Source: Halocaridina rubra (taxonomy: Eukaryota > Arthropoda > Malacostraca > Decapoda > Atyidae). Taken from it: a stretch of DNA of 20,000 nucleotides. The stretch spans positions 1 to 20,000 of the forward strand of contig JAXCGZ010021110.1 in the NCBI GenBank assembly GCA_037179515.1, given 5' to 3'. Below, piece by piece: positions 10,247 through 18,118 of this stretch (its first letter is position 1; the number at the start of each line of letters is the position of its first letter). The notes under the pieces are model-generated. The model did no database searches, was not told the DNA's origin, and saw only the letters and a program-made list of their open reading frames with translations. A program made the translations under genes and the position numbers.

Positions 10247-10403
10247 TCTTTCCTAAATAGATATTGTACGATTACCTATTGTACTATTACTACTACTAGT
10301 ACTATTGACACATGTAAAAACTATAAGTGAACAGAAACTATTACCAACGGAGTCAAATGGTCAGGAATCCCATCAGTGAATCAACATATGGAAAGAATCG
10401 CAA
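10247..10403. other. Unassigned AT-rich sequence
   Basis: Nothing recognisable apart from a short TAC run at about 10280-10297. Confidence 0.45.
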
Positions 10404-10475
10404 TATTTCGGCTTCTAACTGGATCCCTTCTCAAGCACTTGTGCTTGAGAAGGGGTCTTATTAGGATCCGAAATA
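10404..10475. mobile_element. Palindrome, possible Penelope-like terminal hairpin
   Basis: The core is a perfect 13-bp inverted repeat, CCTTCTCAAGCAC (10426-10438) and its complement (10441-10453), with a TT centre. Outer arms continue imperfectly to TATTTCGG (10404-10411) and CCGAAATA (10468-10475). Each half therefore reads CTTGAGAAGG, spacer, CCGAAATA outward from the centre, a layout that resembles Penelope-like terminal motifs. No RT coding adjoins it. The palindrome is certain; its origin is not. Confidence 0.5.
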
Positions 10476-10666
10476 CAGCCATACTTTGTAGTATGTATTT
10501 TTTTTTTAAGTCATATTGATTATGAATGTAAATATTATACGCGAAATTAAATATATACTGCAAGAATGAAGGTTTCCCTATAAATACACGGAAAAAGTTT
10601 TCTTTGCTGTTTGGATGTCAAAATCTGCAGTCTATATGGCTTTGAAACCAATGGTACTTAATTCCT

Positions 10667-10925
10667 TCCACCTCCAGACTTTGGAACTCTCTTCCTCCTT
10701 CTGTCTTCCCTAACTCTTCTGACTTTTCTTCCTTTAAAAAGCTGATCTATCATCATCTCAGTGCCTATATTTCAAGGTCTTCATTAGACTGACTATTCTT
10801 TCAGTCTATTCTTTTCTTACTGTTTGTCATTCTCTTGTTTTTGCCTTGTTCTTAAACTGCTACCTCTTCTTCCTTTCAATGTTTTCTTGGTGCCCAGGGC
10901 CAAGCTGGGCAATACCCTTTGCTCG
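10667..10925 (+). mobile_element. 3' end of a second jockey-like LINE copy
   Basis: The frame from 10667 to the TGA at 10790-10792 reads STSRLWNSLPPSVFP, then SSFKKLIYHHLSAY. This matches the extreme C terminus of LINE 2, which has STSRLWNSLSPSVFP and SSFKKPLYRHLRA at about 9078-9182. About 130 bp of T-rich noncoding sequence follows and ends in a region with GGCCAAGCTGGGC, probably the 3' untranslated part; this differs from the 3' tail of LINE 2. The copy is very strongly 5'-truncated, the normal result of incomplete target-primed reverse transcription. The 3' limit is an estimate. Confidence 0.8.
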
Positions 10926-10955
10926 TCCAGGTGTCACTTATAAAAAAAGGAGCTC

Positions 10956-11105
10956 CTGAGGAATTGGGACCTGCCTATTATCAACAGCAAGGAAAGCTTT
11001 GGTTAAGTTAGGTTAGAACTTAAGCATGGCCTTTAAGCTCAAATTCTAACTTAACCTAACCCAACCTTTATTCGCCGTTGATAAACAGCAGGTCCTAATT
11101 CCTCA
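10956..11105. repeat. Fold-back element with TTAGG motifs in its arms
   Basis: The left arm (10956-11025) and right arm (11036-11105) are imperfect reverse complements ending in TGAGGAATT and AATTCCTCA. The arms contain TTAAGTTAGGTTAG and its counterpart CTAACTTAACCTAACC, so a telomere-type pentamer pair sits in each arm. The loop is about 10 bases. I found no clear flanking target duplication. It resembles a small MITE or fold-back transposon. Confidence 0.7.
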
Positions 11106-11500
11106 TGACTTCCAAAAACTAGATAACCTGGACTTTTTCCTTTTATTTATATTTACAGTACTCTCCATCTTTCTCTTACTCGACCCACTTACCATCTTTG
11201 AATTATTACTGAAACACGCATATTACAAAACAAGTATGAAAAAATGAAAATGACCAGTCTATTATCCGGTGGATTCACTGGAACAAAGAGCACAACATTT
11301 CAATATTATGGATTCTCAGAAATGACAAAGGTAATTCCTCTCGTCTTTGCTATCTTCTGTTTCAAAATGCTCTCATTATTTTGGCTTGATTTTGACATTC
11401 ACAGTTTGGACACAACCATGCTAAGATCACTCATCTCTAGAGTAGTGATAGTTGTAGTACATATTATACTACTTAAAAAAAGGAAGGCTAAAAGGGACCT
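11106..11500. other. Unassigned intergenic sequence
   Basis: A frame at 11244-11540 encodes a mildly hydrophobic peptide that runs into the ATT array. It shows no domain I recognise and has no support as a gene. Confidence 0.45.
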
Positions 11501-11541
11501 ATTATTATTGCTATTATTATTATTATTATTATTATTATAAC

Positions 11542-11585
<44 letters not shown>
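11501..11585. repeat. (ATT)n microsatellite
   Basis: About 85 bases of ATT triplets with interruptions at about 11510 and 11539. Confidence 0.95.
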
Positions 11586-11586
<1 letters not shown>

Positions 11587-11676
11587 ACTCTACGGCCTAG
11601 TGGACTTACCTGTGGAGTTCTAGTCTATAGTTCCCAGGTTCAATTCAAAACAAGGTAGATTATTTAAGAAAAAAAT

Positions 11677-11678
<2 letters not shown>
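11586..11678 (+). mobile_element. tRNA-like SINE head between ATT and AAT arrays
   Basis: This 93-bp island carries a plausible internal RNA polymerase III promoter. The A-box-like CGGCCTAGTGGA is at 11593-11604 and the B-box-like GGTTCAATTC at 11637-11646, a spacing of about 33 bases between the boxes. The B box fits the GGTTCRANTC consensus closely. No acceptor stem closes cleanly, so it is not called a tRNA gene. An AAT array follows as a possible SINE tail. It differs in sequence from SINE family A in this window. Confidence 0.6.
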
Positions 11679-11729
<51 letters not shown>

Positions 11730-11743
11730 TTAATAATAATAAT
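11679..11743. repeat. (AAT)n microsatellite
   Basis: TAA/AAT triplets, about 15 units, an AAAAAATT interruption, then four more units. It is the reverse complement of the ATT array at 11501-11585. Confidence 0.95.
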
Positions 11744-12102
11744 GCAAAATTAAAATTTATTAAGACAAATATTTTAGTGAATATAGGTATCAATACAGTA
11801 CAAATTCTAGAACAACGACTTGTTGCTAAAGATGATATAAAACGGAATATACATACACATTCACATGCCTCATTCCCCCTTGCAAGGGGGGTGGCCGAGC
11901 CAAGAAACGCTCATTCACCGCGATCCACACACACCTCAACCACTCCTCTCAGCTCCTTGGAGATAAAGGGTTGCCACATCTTCCCCCTTCCACCCTGCAT
12001 GGGTCACCCACATGGTAGGTAGGCATAGATATTCTACAATGAGGCCCAACAGCCACAGCTGGATTACTGCCACCGCCTCATCCCATGGCCATTTGGGCCG
12101 TG

Positions 12103-12870
12103 TCATATATGCACAATATTCCTCCACTCATTCCTATCTCTTGCACACACTCTTCCCTGTTTCACTGACATTCCACTTGCATTCAAGAGCTGTTTTCACG
12201 CCAACCATCCATCTAGGTCTCCCTCTTGACTTAACTCCAATCACTTCTGCACTCCACACTCTCTTCACTAATCATTCATCACTCATCCTTTCCATCTGTC
12301 CAAACCATCTCAACACTCTCTGCTCTAACCTATCCATCAGCTTCATTCCAACACCCATTCTCTGCCTGACATCCTCATTTCTTACTCTATCTATTCTAGA
12401 TACACCAACCATACCTCTCAAACACCTCATCTCCATTACATTCAACTTGTTCCTTTCATTCTCTCTTGCATTCAAAGTCTCTGCTCCATACAATGTTACC
12501 GGTACAATCACACCTTCATATATCCTTCTCTTTGAATTCATTCCCAAATATCTATTTCTCATTAGACTTTTCAACCCACCTAGACATTTACTAGTTTCCC
12601 TCACTCTGTGATTTACCTCTGCACACACTCGTCCACTTCTTGATACATGCAACCCCAAATACTTACAACTCTCAACTTCTTCAAGCAACTCTCCATCACT
12701 CCTACATTCAATCTGCCAACATTAACACTCCTCGTGCATCTCATGACTTTACTTTTACCAATATTTACCAGCAACTTTCTTATTTCACACACACTAATAA
12801 ACTCAGTCACCAAATGATTCAATTCATTCTCAGTATCAGCCACCAGTACAATATCATCTGCAAATAGCAA
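12103..12870 (-). pseudogene. RT C-terminal domain of LINE 3
   Basis: After FADD the minus strand reads NELNHLVTEFISVCEIRK, IGKSKVMRCTR, then, past a frameshift at about 12680, EEVESCKYLGLHVSRSGRV, LKSLMRNRYLG, VTLYGAETLN, MRCLRGMVGVSRIDRVRNE and QRVLRWFGQMERM. A stop follows at 12272-12274. The same frame then continues with LVKRVWSAEV and SRGRPRWMVGVKTAL, and after one shift ends ARDRNEWRNIVHI with a stop at 12103-12105. GRPR and the final RNEWR block are typical of the end of these proteins, so the C terminus is complete apart from point damage. Confidence 0.85.
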
Positions 12871-13628
12871 CTGACTTAATTTCTACAACCTTCCATCCTC
12901 ACCCACTAGTTCCAAGCCTCTATCTAATACTCTTTCATTTACTTCCCTTACAACTCCATCCATATACACATTAAACAACCATGGTGACACTACACAACCT
13001 TGATGTAACCCAACAATCACCTAAAACCAATCACTCATACCATTCCCAACTCTCACGCATGCTCTACTATTCATGTATAAACAGTTCACCGCATTCAACA
13101 AACTTCCACTTATTCCATACAGTCGCAACACTCTCCATATACCCTGTCATACGCTTTCTCTAAGTCCATAAAGGCCCAAAAAGTGTCCCTACCTTTCTCC
13201 AAGAACTTCTCACACAACTGTCTAACCGCAAACACCTGATCCACACATCCTCTTCCTCTCCTGAACCCGCACTGTTCTTCCCCAATCTATCTCTCAGTAC
13301 ATTTCCTAATTCTCTCGATTAACACACTTCCATATACCTTACCAACTACACTCAACAAACTAATTCCCCTAAAACTACTACTCTCATACTTATCTCCCTT
13401 CTCTTTGTAAAGTGGAACTACACATGCACTCCTCAATCAAGTGGGACCCTCCCTTTTCTGAAACATACATTCAACAACCTAATCATCAATTCTACTAATG
13501 TCTCCCCACCTTTTGACAAGCATTCAGCATGACACCCATCTATCCCTGGTGCTTTACCTGCTTTCGTTGCTCTCATCTCAATGCCAAACGTACCTCCTCT
13601 TTTGTTATATCTCTATCATTCTCACCTC
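12853..13628 (-). pseudogene. Reverse transcriptase domain of LINE 3
   Basis: Minus-strand motifs occur in order: KAPGIDGCHAECLSKGG (about 13520-13570), CGFRRGRGCVDQVFAVRQ (about 13217-13270), motif A FWAFMDLEKAYD (13146-13181), motif B LHQGCVVSPWLFNVYMDGVV (about 12955-13015, with His where RQGC is usual) and motif C FADD (12853-12864). All three catalytic aspartates are present. The interval 13146-13280 reads open without change. A one-base shift follows YDRVYGE, one stop precedes VIVGLHQGC and one stop lies shortly before LLFADD. The segment between about 13290 and 13520 is the most damaged. Confidence 0.85.
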
Positions 13629-14148
13629 CTAACATTGGCATTCTCCATTCATTTTCCACAGCACAATCTCTGCCTCTCTATCATCTTCCTCATTCAGCAA
13701 GTTCTTGAAATATTCAGCCCATCTCTCTCTCACCTTTATTTCATCCACTAGCAATTGCCCATCTGCTCCTTTCACCCTCTCCTCCCTACCACATTCACCT
13801 TTCCTCACTCTTTTCACTTCCTTCCAAAAATTTTTTTATTCCTTTCAAACTCTTTGCACAATACCTTTCATATGTCACTACATTACCTATCTGCAAGCAT
13901 ACCTCATAAGCCCGCTTCTTTTCAGTCACTACTGCACTCACCTGCTGATTCCACCATTCACTACCTTTCCTCTTACTTCCACCAGTTACTCTCCTTCCGC
14001 ACACAGCCTCAGCACACTTCATAACTTCCTCCTTAAAACAGCTCCATTCTTCTTCCACTCCCTCTTCCACTACATTCCACATATTTCTCACACTAGCCTT
14101 ATACTCACAGTCTTTCTCTTTCTTATACAATTCATTTACTTTTAGCAC
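13629..14148 (-). pseudogene. Endonuclease-RT linker of LINE 3
   Basis: Two overlapping minus-strand frames continue the protein. The first (13795-14148) contains YKASVRNMWNVVEEGVEEEW, GSKRKGSEWWNQQV and AVVTEKKRAYEVCLQ. The second (13629-13817) contains KRVRKGECGREERVKGADGQ and RERWAEYFKNLLNEED. The EWW and RWAEYF blocks are usual between endonuclease and RT in this type of LINE. One frameshift at about 13800-13817 joins them, and the second frame ends in a stop at 13629. Confidence 0.8.
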
Positions 14149-14380
14149 CTTTCTTCTTCTCTCGCTTCCCCTCTTTCTCCCACTCTCACTCTATTTTCAA
14201 CTAAATAATGATCAGATATTCCACCACTAGCTCCTCTCAGTGCATTCACATCCAACACTCTTCCAATCACCCTCCTGTTCACCACAACATAATCCATCAA
14301 TGCTATGTCAACTACTCTTCCATTATCTACTCTGACCCATGTATACTTGTGCACATTCTTTTTAAATACACTCACCTCTT
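14142..14380 (-). pseudogene. APE endonuclease of LINE 3, C-terminal part
   Basis: Minus-strand reading resumes at about 14380 with FKKNVHKYTWVRVDNGRVVD, then ALMDYVVVNRR, and GGISDHYLVENRVRVG. SDH lies at 14208-14216 and is the conserved endonuclease active-site motif. In an undisturbed element this block follows directly after the RNESGEKM region now at about 15060. That dates the insertion at 14381-15054 after LINE 3 arrived. Confidence 0.82.
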
Positions 14381-15054
14381 GGAACAATGCGAGGATAGGT
14401 TCTCAAAAGGCACAGGTAATGTAAAATTCGCACAATGTAACCAGTCATTATTCATAATAAACAATGATAATAGGCATAGATACATTCCACAACCGTAAAT
14501 AAACACATTATGCCAAATATATAAGATAAGTAAAACATATTTTATAAGTAAATAAAAAAGCTGAAAGACCTGTAGTTATTTATATTGATATACAAATAGT
14601 GTACAGTATAAAAGGTATACTGATTTACAAATAAACACTGTACAGCAAAAAAAAATTAACGCACCCTGAGAATGAACCTCTATCTGCAAACATACACAAA
14701 GATGACATAAGCGGTAGGAGAAGGTGGTGGTTGTAGTGAGGAGGTGACTTAAGCGGTAGGAGAAGGAGGATAAGAGGAGGAGGAAGGGGGAGAGCAAACC
14801 CCTGGTTGTTGTTGGGGTTAACACTGGGTGAAGAGAGACTGAAGTACATGACAGCATGGTGGGAAACTGCCTCTGAGACAGTCGCTTAGTTACTAAACCG
14901 AGCCATTTTTTCGCTTTTCTCGCTAGTGCATGCGTGTAGCTCGCGCATTTCAAATTTTTTTACTATTATTTTCATGACATGCTATTCCAATTTTACGTGG
15001 TATAAACACGCATAAAAAGCAAAGTGACTGTACAATATTAGAAATCAACATATC
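14381..15054. mobile_element. Insertion splitting the LINE 3 endonuclease
   Basis: This 0.67-kb segment is foreign to the LINE reading frame. Its first 249 bases (14381-14629) are an inverted copy of 16088-16335, with shared blocks such as GATAGGTTCTCA, AACAATGATAAT, TCCACAACCGTA, AGATAAGTAAAACATATTTT and ACCTGTAGTTATTTATATT. It then carries AACCTCTATCTGCAAAC (14675-14691) and two copies of TAAGCGGTAGGAGAAGG (14708 and 14750). Both motifs occur, inverted, in the 180-bp array at 15562-16003. The rest (about 14790-15054) has no match I can see in the window. No transposase is present. The class of element is unknown. Confidence 0.7.
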
Positions 15055-15566
15055 TCTCAATACACATTTATATCATTTTCTCTCCACTCTCATTCCTACC
15101 AAGTACTCCTCACTTCCCAATTACACCATCCACTGGCTCATTCCCTATTCTAGCATTCAAATCTCCCATCAACACCACATTCATATTCATTCCTAAGTCT
15201 TCCAAACACGTGTTCAATTCCATCCAAAATTCTTTTCTTTCTTCCTCACTTCTTTCACTGCCAGGGCCAAATGCGCTCACAAATGCCCAAGCATCGCTTC
15301 CCAGCCTCATTTTGGCCACTATTATTTGAGAAGATACTTCCTTCCATTCTACCTCATACTTATTTATCTCTTCACTTAATAACAGTGCCACTCCCTATCT
15401 TCCTCTCAACTCCAGACACCCTACCTACCACTCTCACATATGACACCTCATCATTCCCTTTTATCTTAGTTTCGCTCAATGCAAGTACATCAATCTTTCT
15501 CTCCACAAACATACTTCCTAAAATCCCCCTCTTGCTTTCATTTACAACACAACCACGCGCAAACAA
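15055..15566 (-). pseudogene. APE endonuclease of LINE 3, N-terminal part
   Basis: Read on the minus strand, this has CVVNESKRGILGSMF, VERKIDVLALSETKIKG, VSAFGPGSERSEEER and LMGDLNARIGNE. The glutamate of LSETK and the GDLN motif (15155-15166) are metal-binding or catalytic positions in APE-type LINE endonucleases. A frame change lies near 15375-15395 and an in-frame stop follows GVIGK at about 15109-15111, after which LGRNESGEKM is still readable. Reading is lost at about 15055, where the insertion begins. The expected N-terminal CTWNVRG-like strand is absent or replaced by the 180-bp repeat that abuts at 15562. Confidence 0.82.
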
Positions 15567-16003
15567 ACTTTCAATATAATATCGTCAGAGAAATAGCGTG
15601 AGAGGGTGCATTAGCTGATACGGAAGCGGCAAAACGTTTGCAGATAGAGGTTTGTTGTCCCGCATCCTCCTCCTCTTCTACCGCTTAATGCGATCGAATA
15701 TTATAAAGAGAATTGAAAAAAAGAATTAAGAACAAACAGCCAACAAACTTTCGATATAATATCGTCAGGTAAATAGCGAGCGAGGGTGTATCAGCTGATA
15801 TGGATGCGGCAAAACGTTTGCAGATAGAGGTTCGTTCTCCCGCATCCTCCTCCTCTTCTACCGCTTAATGCGATCGAATATTATGAAGAGAATTGAGAAA
15901 AGCATTAAGAACAAACAGTAAACAAACTTGTGATATAATATCATCAGGGAAATAGCATGCGAGGGTGCATCAGCTGATACAGAGGCAGCAAAACGTTTGC
16001 ATC
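15562..16003. repeat. 180-bp tandem array, about 2.5 copies
   Basis: Units begin at about 15562, 15742 and 15921 with ACAAACTT..GATATAATAT and share AAATAGCG, GCATCAGCTGATA-type, GCAAAACGTTTGCA, GATAGAGGTT, TCTACCGCTTAATGCGATCG and GAACAAACAG blocks. Units 1 and 2 are nearly identical over their full length. Unit 3 stops at about 16003, inside GCAAAACGTTTGC. The left edge coincides, within a few bases, with the first readable codon of LINE 3 on the minus strand. No ORF is present in the units. Confidence 0.9.
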
Positions 16004-16087
16004 CTCGTGCTCAACGCCACCATGTATATCCCAGTGTATGCCTGTTGCCCACCGCATAATAGAGTGCATTAATTAGTTTACTGTACA
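16004..16087. other. Spacer between 180-bp array and inverted arm
   Basis: Unassigned. It contains a short palindrome-like ACTGTACAGT at about 16080-16089. Confidence 0.4.
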
Positions 16088-16335
16088 GTAAATCTGTATA
16101 TCTTACATACTGTACATTATTTGCATGTTAATATAAATAACTACAGGTTTTTCTGCTTTGCTACGTACTAATAAAATATGTTTTACTTATCTTATATCTT
16201 TGGTATAGTGTTCTATGTACGGTTGTGGAACGTAACTATGCTCATTATCATTGTTTCTTATGGAAAATGACTCATTACATTATACGAAAATTACAATATG
16301 CGGCTTTCTGAGAACCTATCTTCGCGTTATTCTAA
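16088..16335. repeat. Right arm of the LINE 3-spanning inverted repeat
   Basis: The reverse complement of 14381-14629 with scattered substitutions and essentially equal length. Both arms start or end at GATAGGTTCTC, and the similarity fades at the GATTTAC block (14623-14629 and 16088-16094). Confidence 0.85.
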
Positions 16336-16451
16336 AAACTATGTGTACTGTATAGTACATTTTTTTACCTAGACACAACTTACGAAGAATTCTACTTTCG
16401 AACGGAAGTCTGGAACCTAACTCATTCGTAAGTTGGGGAGTGTCCGTAATC
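16336..16451. mobile_element. Possible Tc1/mariner-pogo type terminus
   Basis: Sequence ends in ATTCGTAAGTTGGGGAGTGT followed by CCG and TA at about 16449-16450. An inverted echo, CAACTTACGAA, lies at about 16377-16387. The style (CGTAAGTTGGGGA.T..C.GTA ending at a TA dinucleotide) resembles terminal inverted repeats of pogo/Tigger-type elements. No matching opposite end was found in the window. It directly flanks the right arm of the inverted repeat and may be part of the same element. Confidence 0.35.
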
Positions 16452-16550
16452 ATTTTATGAAAGTAATAACTATAGAATATAGCAACAATGATTCATATTA
16501 CAGGCATGCCTGATATCATTAGCTTTTTTTAAGCTATGGGGAAGTAAAAG

Positions 16551-16746
16551 TATCATGCGATCAGTTTTATGTCAAGGACACCCTTTTCTAGTGAGGGTAG
16601 GAAGGGGCATTCTTATGAAGGACACTCTTTCTGGCATAGTGTGATCATTACCCTAAGTGAATGTCCTAACTTCAGACCGTGGCAGGCTGCGAACCCTCGA
16701 CCCAAAGAATCAAAGTAGCAACTGCTACCACTCGGCCATGGTGACC
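16551..16746 (-). mobile_element. tRNA-derived SINE copy 3 (family A), full head
   Basis: On the minus strand the element begins at about 16746 with GGTCACCATGG. It carries the A box TGGCCGAGTGGTAG (16725-16738), identical in its core to tRNA-Leu/Ser A boxes, and a B box, GGTTCGCAGCC (16685-16695). The family body follows: CACGGTCTGAAG, TTCACTTAGGGTAA, GAAAAGGG and TGACATAAAACTGATC. RNA polymerase III would transcribe such a head internally. Length is about 196 bp. The plus-strand frame at 16657-16941 overlaps it and is not a gene. Confidence 0.88.
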
Positions 16747-17917
16747 AAAATTAACAACTGTTGTCAAGTAAATAAAAATTGGGTTAATTTTGCTTTATCA
16801 GGTCATTTTGGGAGTCCATACCAGCAGCTGGAAGCCTTAAAAATGAGAGGCACTCATATCACCGCGATTATGTCATTGAGTTCTGAGTTATCACTAGGCC
16901 TATATGAAGAGTATATCTGTCATTCAATTTATTATTCTTAACAATGCAGTTATACAGCGAAAAACGATATTTTACACCAGGAATGGGCATCATGCGGCCC
17001 AAGACGTGTCTTTTTGCGGCACTCGGGGATTTTCAGCTCACTGCAATCAATAGTCACCGAATTAGCTAGAAGAACTCCACCAAAATCTTTGCTAGTAATT
17101 GTCATTGTAATACAAGAAAGAGATGGTATTTCAATCTAAATTTCATTCCAAGAATAATGAAAAGGACAAGAGCACAAAAAATGATAATACAGTATAGGGT
17201 ACTATTTCATGCATATAAATACCGTTATCATTATCATGCAACCCACAGTCACTTAGATATGGTGTAATGAAGCCCCCAGTTTTCAAAAGCCTGTCTAAGC
17301 CAGCTTGACGCTAATTAATTCAGTCAGAGCTTTTGAAAGATGACTTACATACCATATCTATATCTAATCATTGAGAAGTCTTGTTACAAATAAATAATGC
17401 ACATCTGTCTAATCACTTTGCCAGTCATTATTATCAAAAGAATTTTTAATAAACATAGCACTGTACTTTAAATACCTTGTACGGCACATTCCTAAATATA
17501 ACTGCAAAACAATATTTTTCACTGAACTTCAAATTCGGACGGAAGCCTAGGCTGCTCCAGACCTCCAACGGCAGATCACTACTGTAATATCACAGACATA
17601 ACTTTCAGGAGTGATTGACACAATGTTGTCATTAGTATACAGTACTTACATAGTACAGTACTTCAATACCAAGCTTATCAAATACAGGACATCATTCATC
17701 TGAATAACTTGATTTGCAAATACAACCACTGAAGTACTTGTGGGATAGCTAGTTTTCATGCTCTCGTATATGAACAAAAATTCAAAAGTTCTGTACGACT
17801 GGGCACAAAATAGTTTACCTGTTATCTAGAGCACCAGTTAGGATTGCGAGATAAAGAATAATATTCAAGATCACGTCTTCTGGAAATTTTGAGTATTATT
17901 TACATGCACAGTAATGT
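16747..17917. other. Unassigned AT-rich intergenic sequence
   Basis: No gene recognised. A hAT-style start, CAGGAATGGGCATCATGCGG, lies at about 16978-16997 without a visible partner end. Imperfect inverted blocks AGATATGGT/ACCATATCT and TTTCAAAAGC/GCTTTTGAAA lie at 17255-17359. Confidence 0.5.
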
Positions 17918-18118
17918 GGCCACCATGGCAGTTGTAACACTTGTGACTTTGATACGTCAGGTTGTGGGTTTTCGGCCCGCCATGGTCTGAGGTTAGAAAG
18001 GTCATTCACTCAGGGTAACAGTTGTACTTGCCAATACCAAAAATCCTTCGAAAGGGGACACCGTCCTAGTCGTTAGTTGAAAAGGGAGTCTGTGACGTAA
18101 AACCGATCATCATCATCA
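17918..18118 (+). mobile_element. tRNA-derived SINE copy 4 (family A), full head
   Basis: It starts GGCCACCATGGCAGTTGTAAC (17918 on), where TGGCAGTTGTAACAC is a decayed A box. The T-arm region GGTTGTGGGTTTTCGGCCC (about 17960-17978) holds a degraded B box. Then come the family blocks CATGGTCTGAGG, CACTCAGGGTAACAG, ACTTGCCAA, CCGTCCTAG, GAAAAGGGAG and TGACGTAAAACCGATC, ending in four ATC repeats that look like a simple-repeat tail. Compared with copy 3 the head is more diverged, the body equally so. Confidence 0.85.

Larger units (their letters stand above)
11850..15566 (-). mobile_element. RTE-like LINE (LINE 3), interrupted
   Basis: A minus-strand non-LTR retrotransposon. Coding begins at about 15566 and ends with a stop at 12103-12105, followed by a 3' noncoding tail down to about 11850. 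The tail holds a perfect 16-bp palindrome, CCCCCTTGCAAGGGGG (11875-11890). The endonuclease is split: its first part is 15055-15566 and its last part 14142-14380, with foreign sequence at 14381-15054. Apart from that insertion, frame breaks are few for such an element and long motif blocks are intact. LINE 3 therefore looks younger or less decayed than LINE 1 and LINE 2. The RTE-like assignment comes from motif style (GEEQCGFRRGRGC, FWAFMDLEKAYD, LHQGCVVSPWLFN, FADD) and is tentative. Confidence 0.85.

Noticed and set aside
11244..11540. 98-codon plus-strand frame with a hydrophobic centre
   Set aside because: Its C-terminal leucine run is the ATT microsatellite, and the remainder has no recognisable similarity or supporting signals.
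12012..12611. 199-codon plus-strand frame rich in S, T, L and H
   Set aside because: It is the antisense shadow of the LINE 3 RT C-terminal domain, whose motifs are clear on the minus strand.
13705..14145. Plus-strand frames of 146 and 89 codons with hydrophobic stretches suggesting a membrane protein
   Set aside because: Antisense of the LINE 3 linker; the hydrophobicity comes from the complement of K/E-rich codons.
14576..14953. 125-codon minus-strand frame in the insertion splitting LINE 3
   Set aside because: Low-complexity leucine, serine and threonine runs from the purine-rich repeat; no transposase-like motif and the frame is not shared with the inverted arm at 16088-16335.
15562..16003. 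CRISPR-like array
   Set aside because: The unit is 180 bp with no alternation of short repeats and unique spacers, and the setting is eukaryotic; this is a simple tandem repeat.
16685..16746. A functional tRNA-Leu or tRNA-Ser gene on the minus strand
   Set aside because: A and B boxes are present, but the arms do not close into a full cloverleaf by eye, and a family body with repeats elsewhere follows; it is a SINE head.
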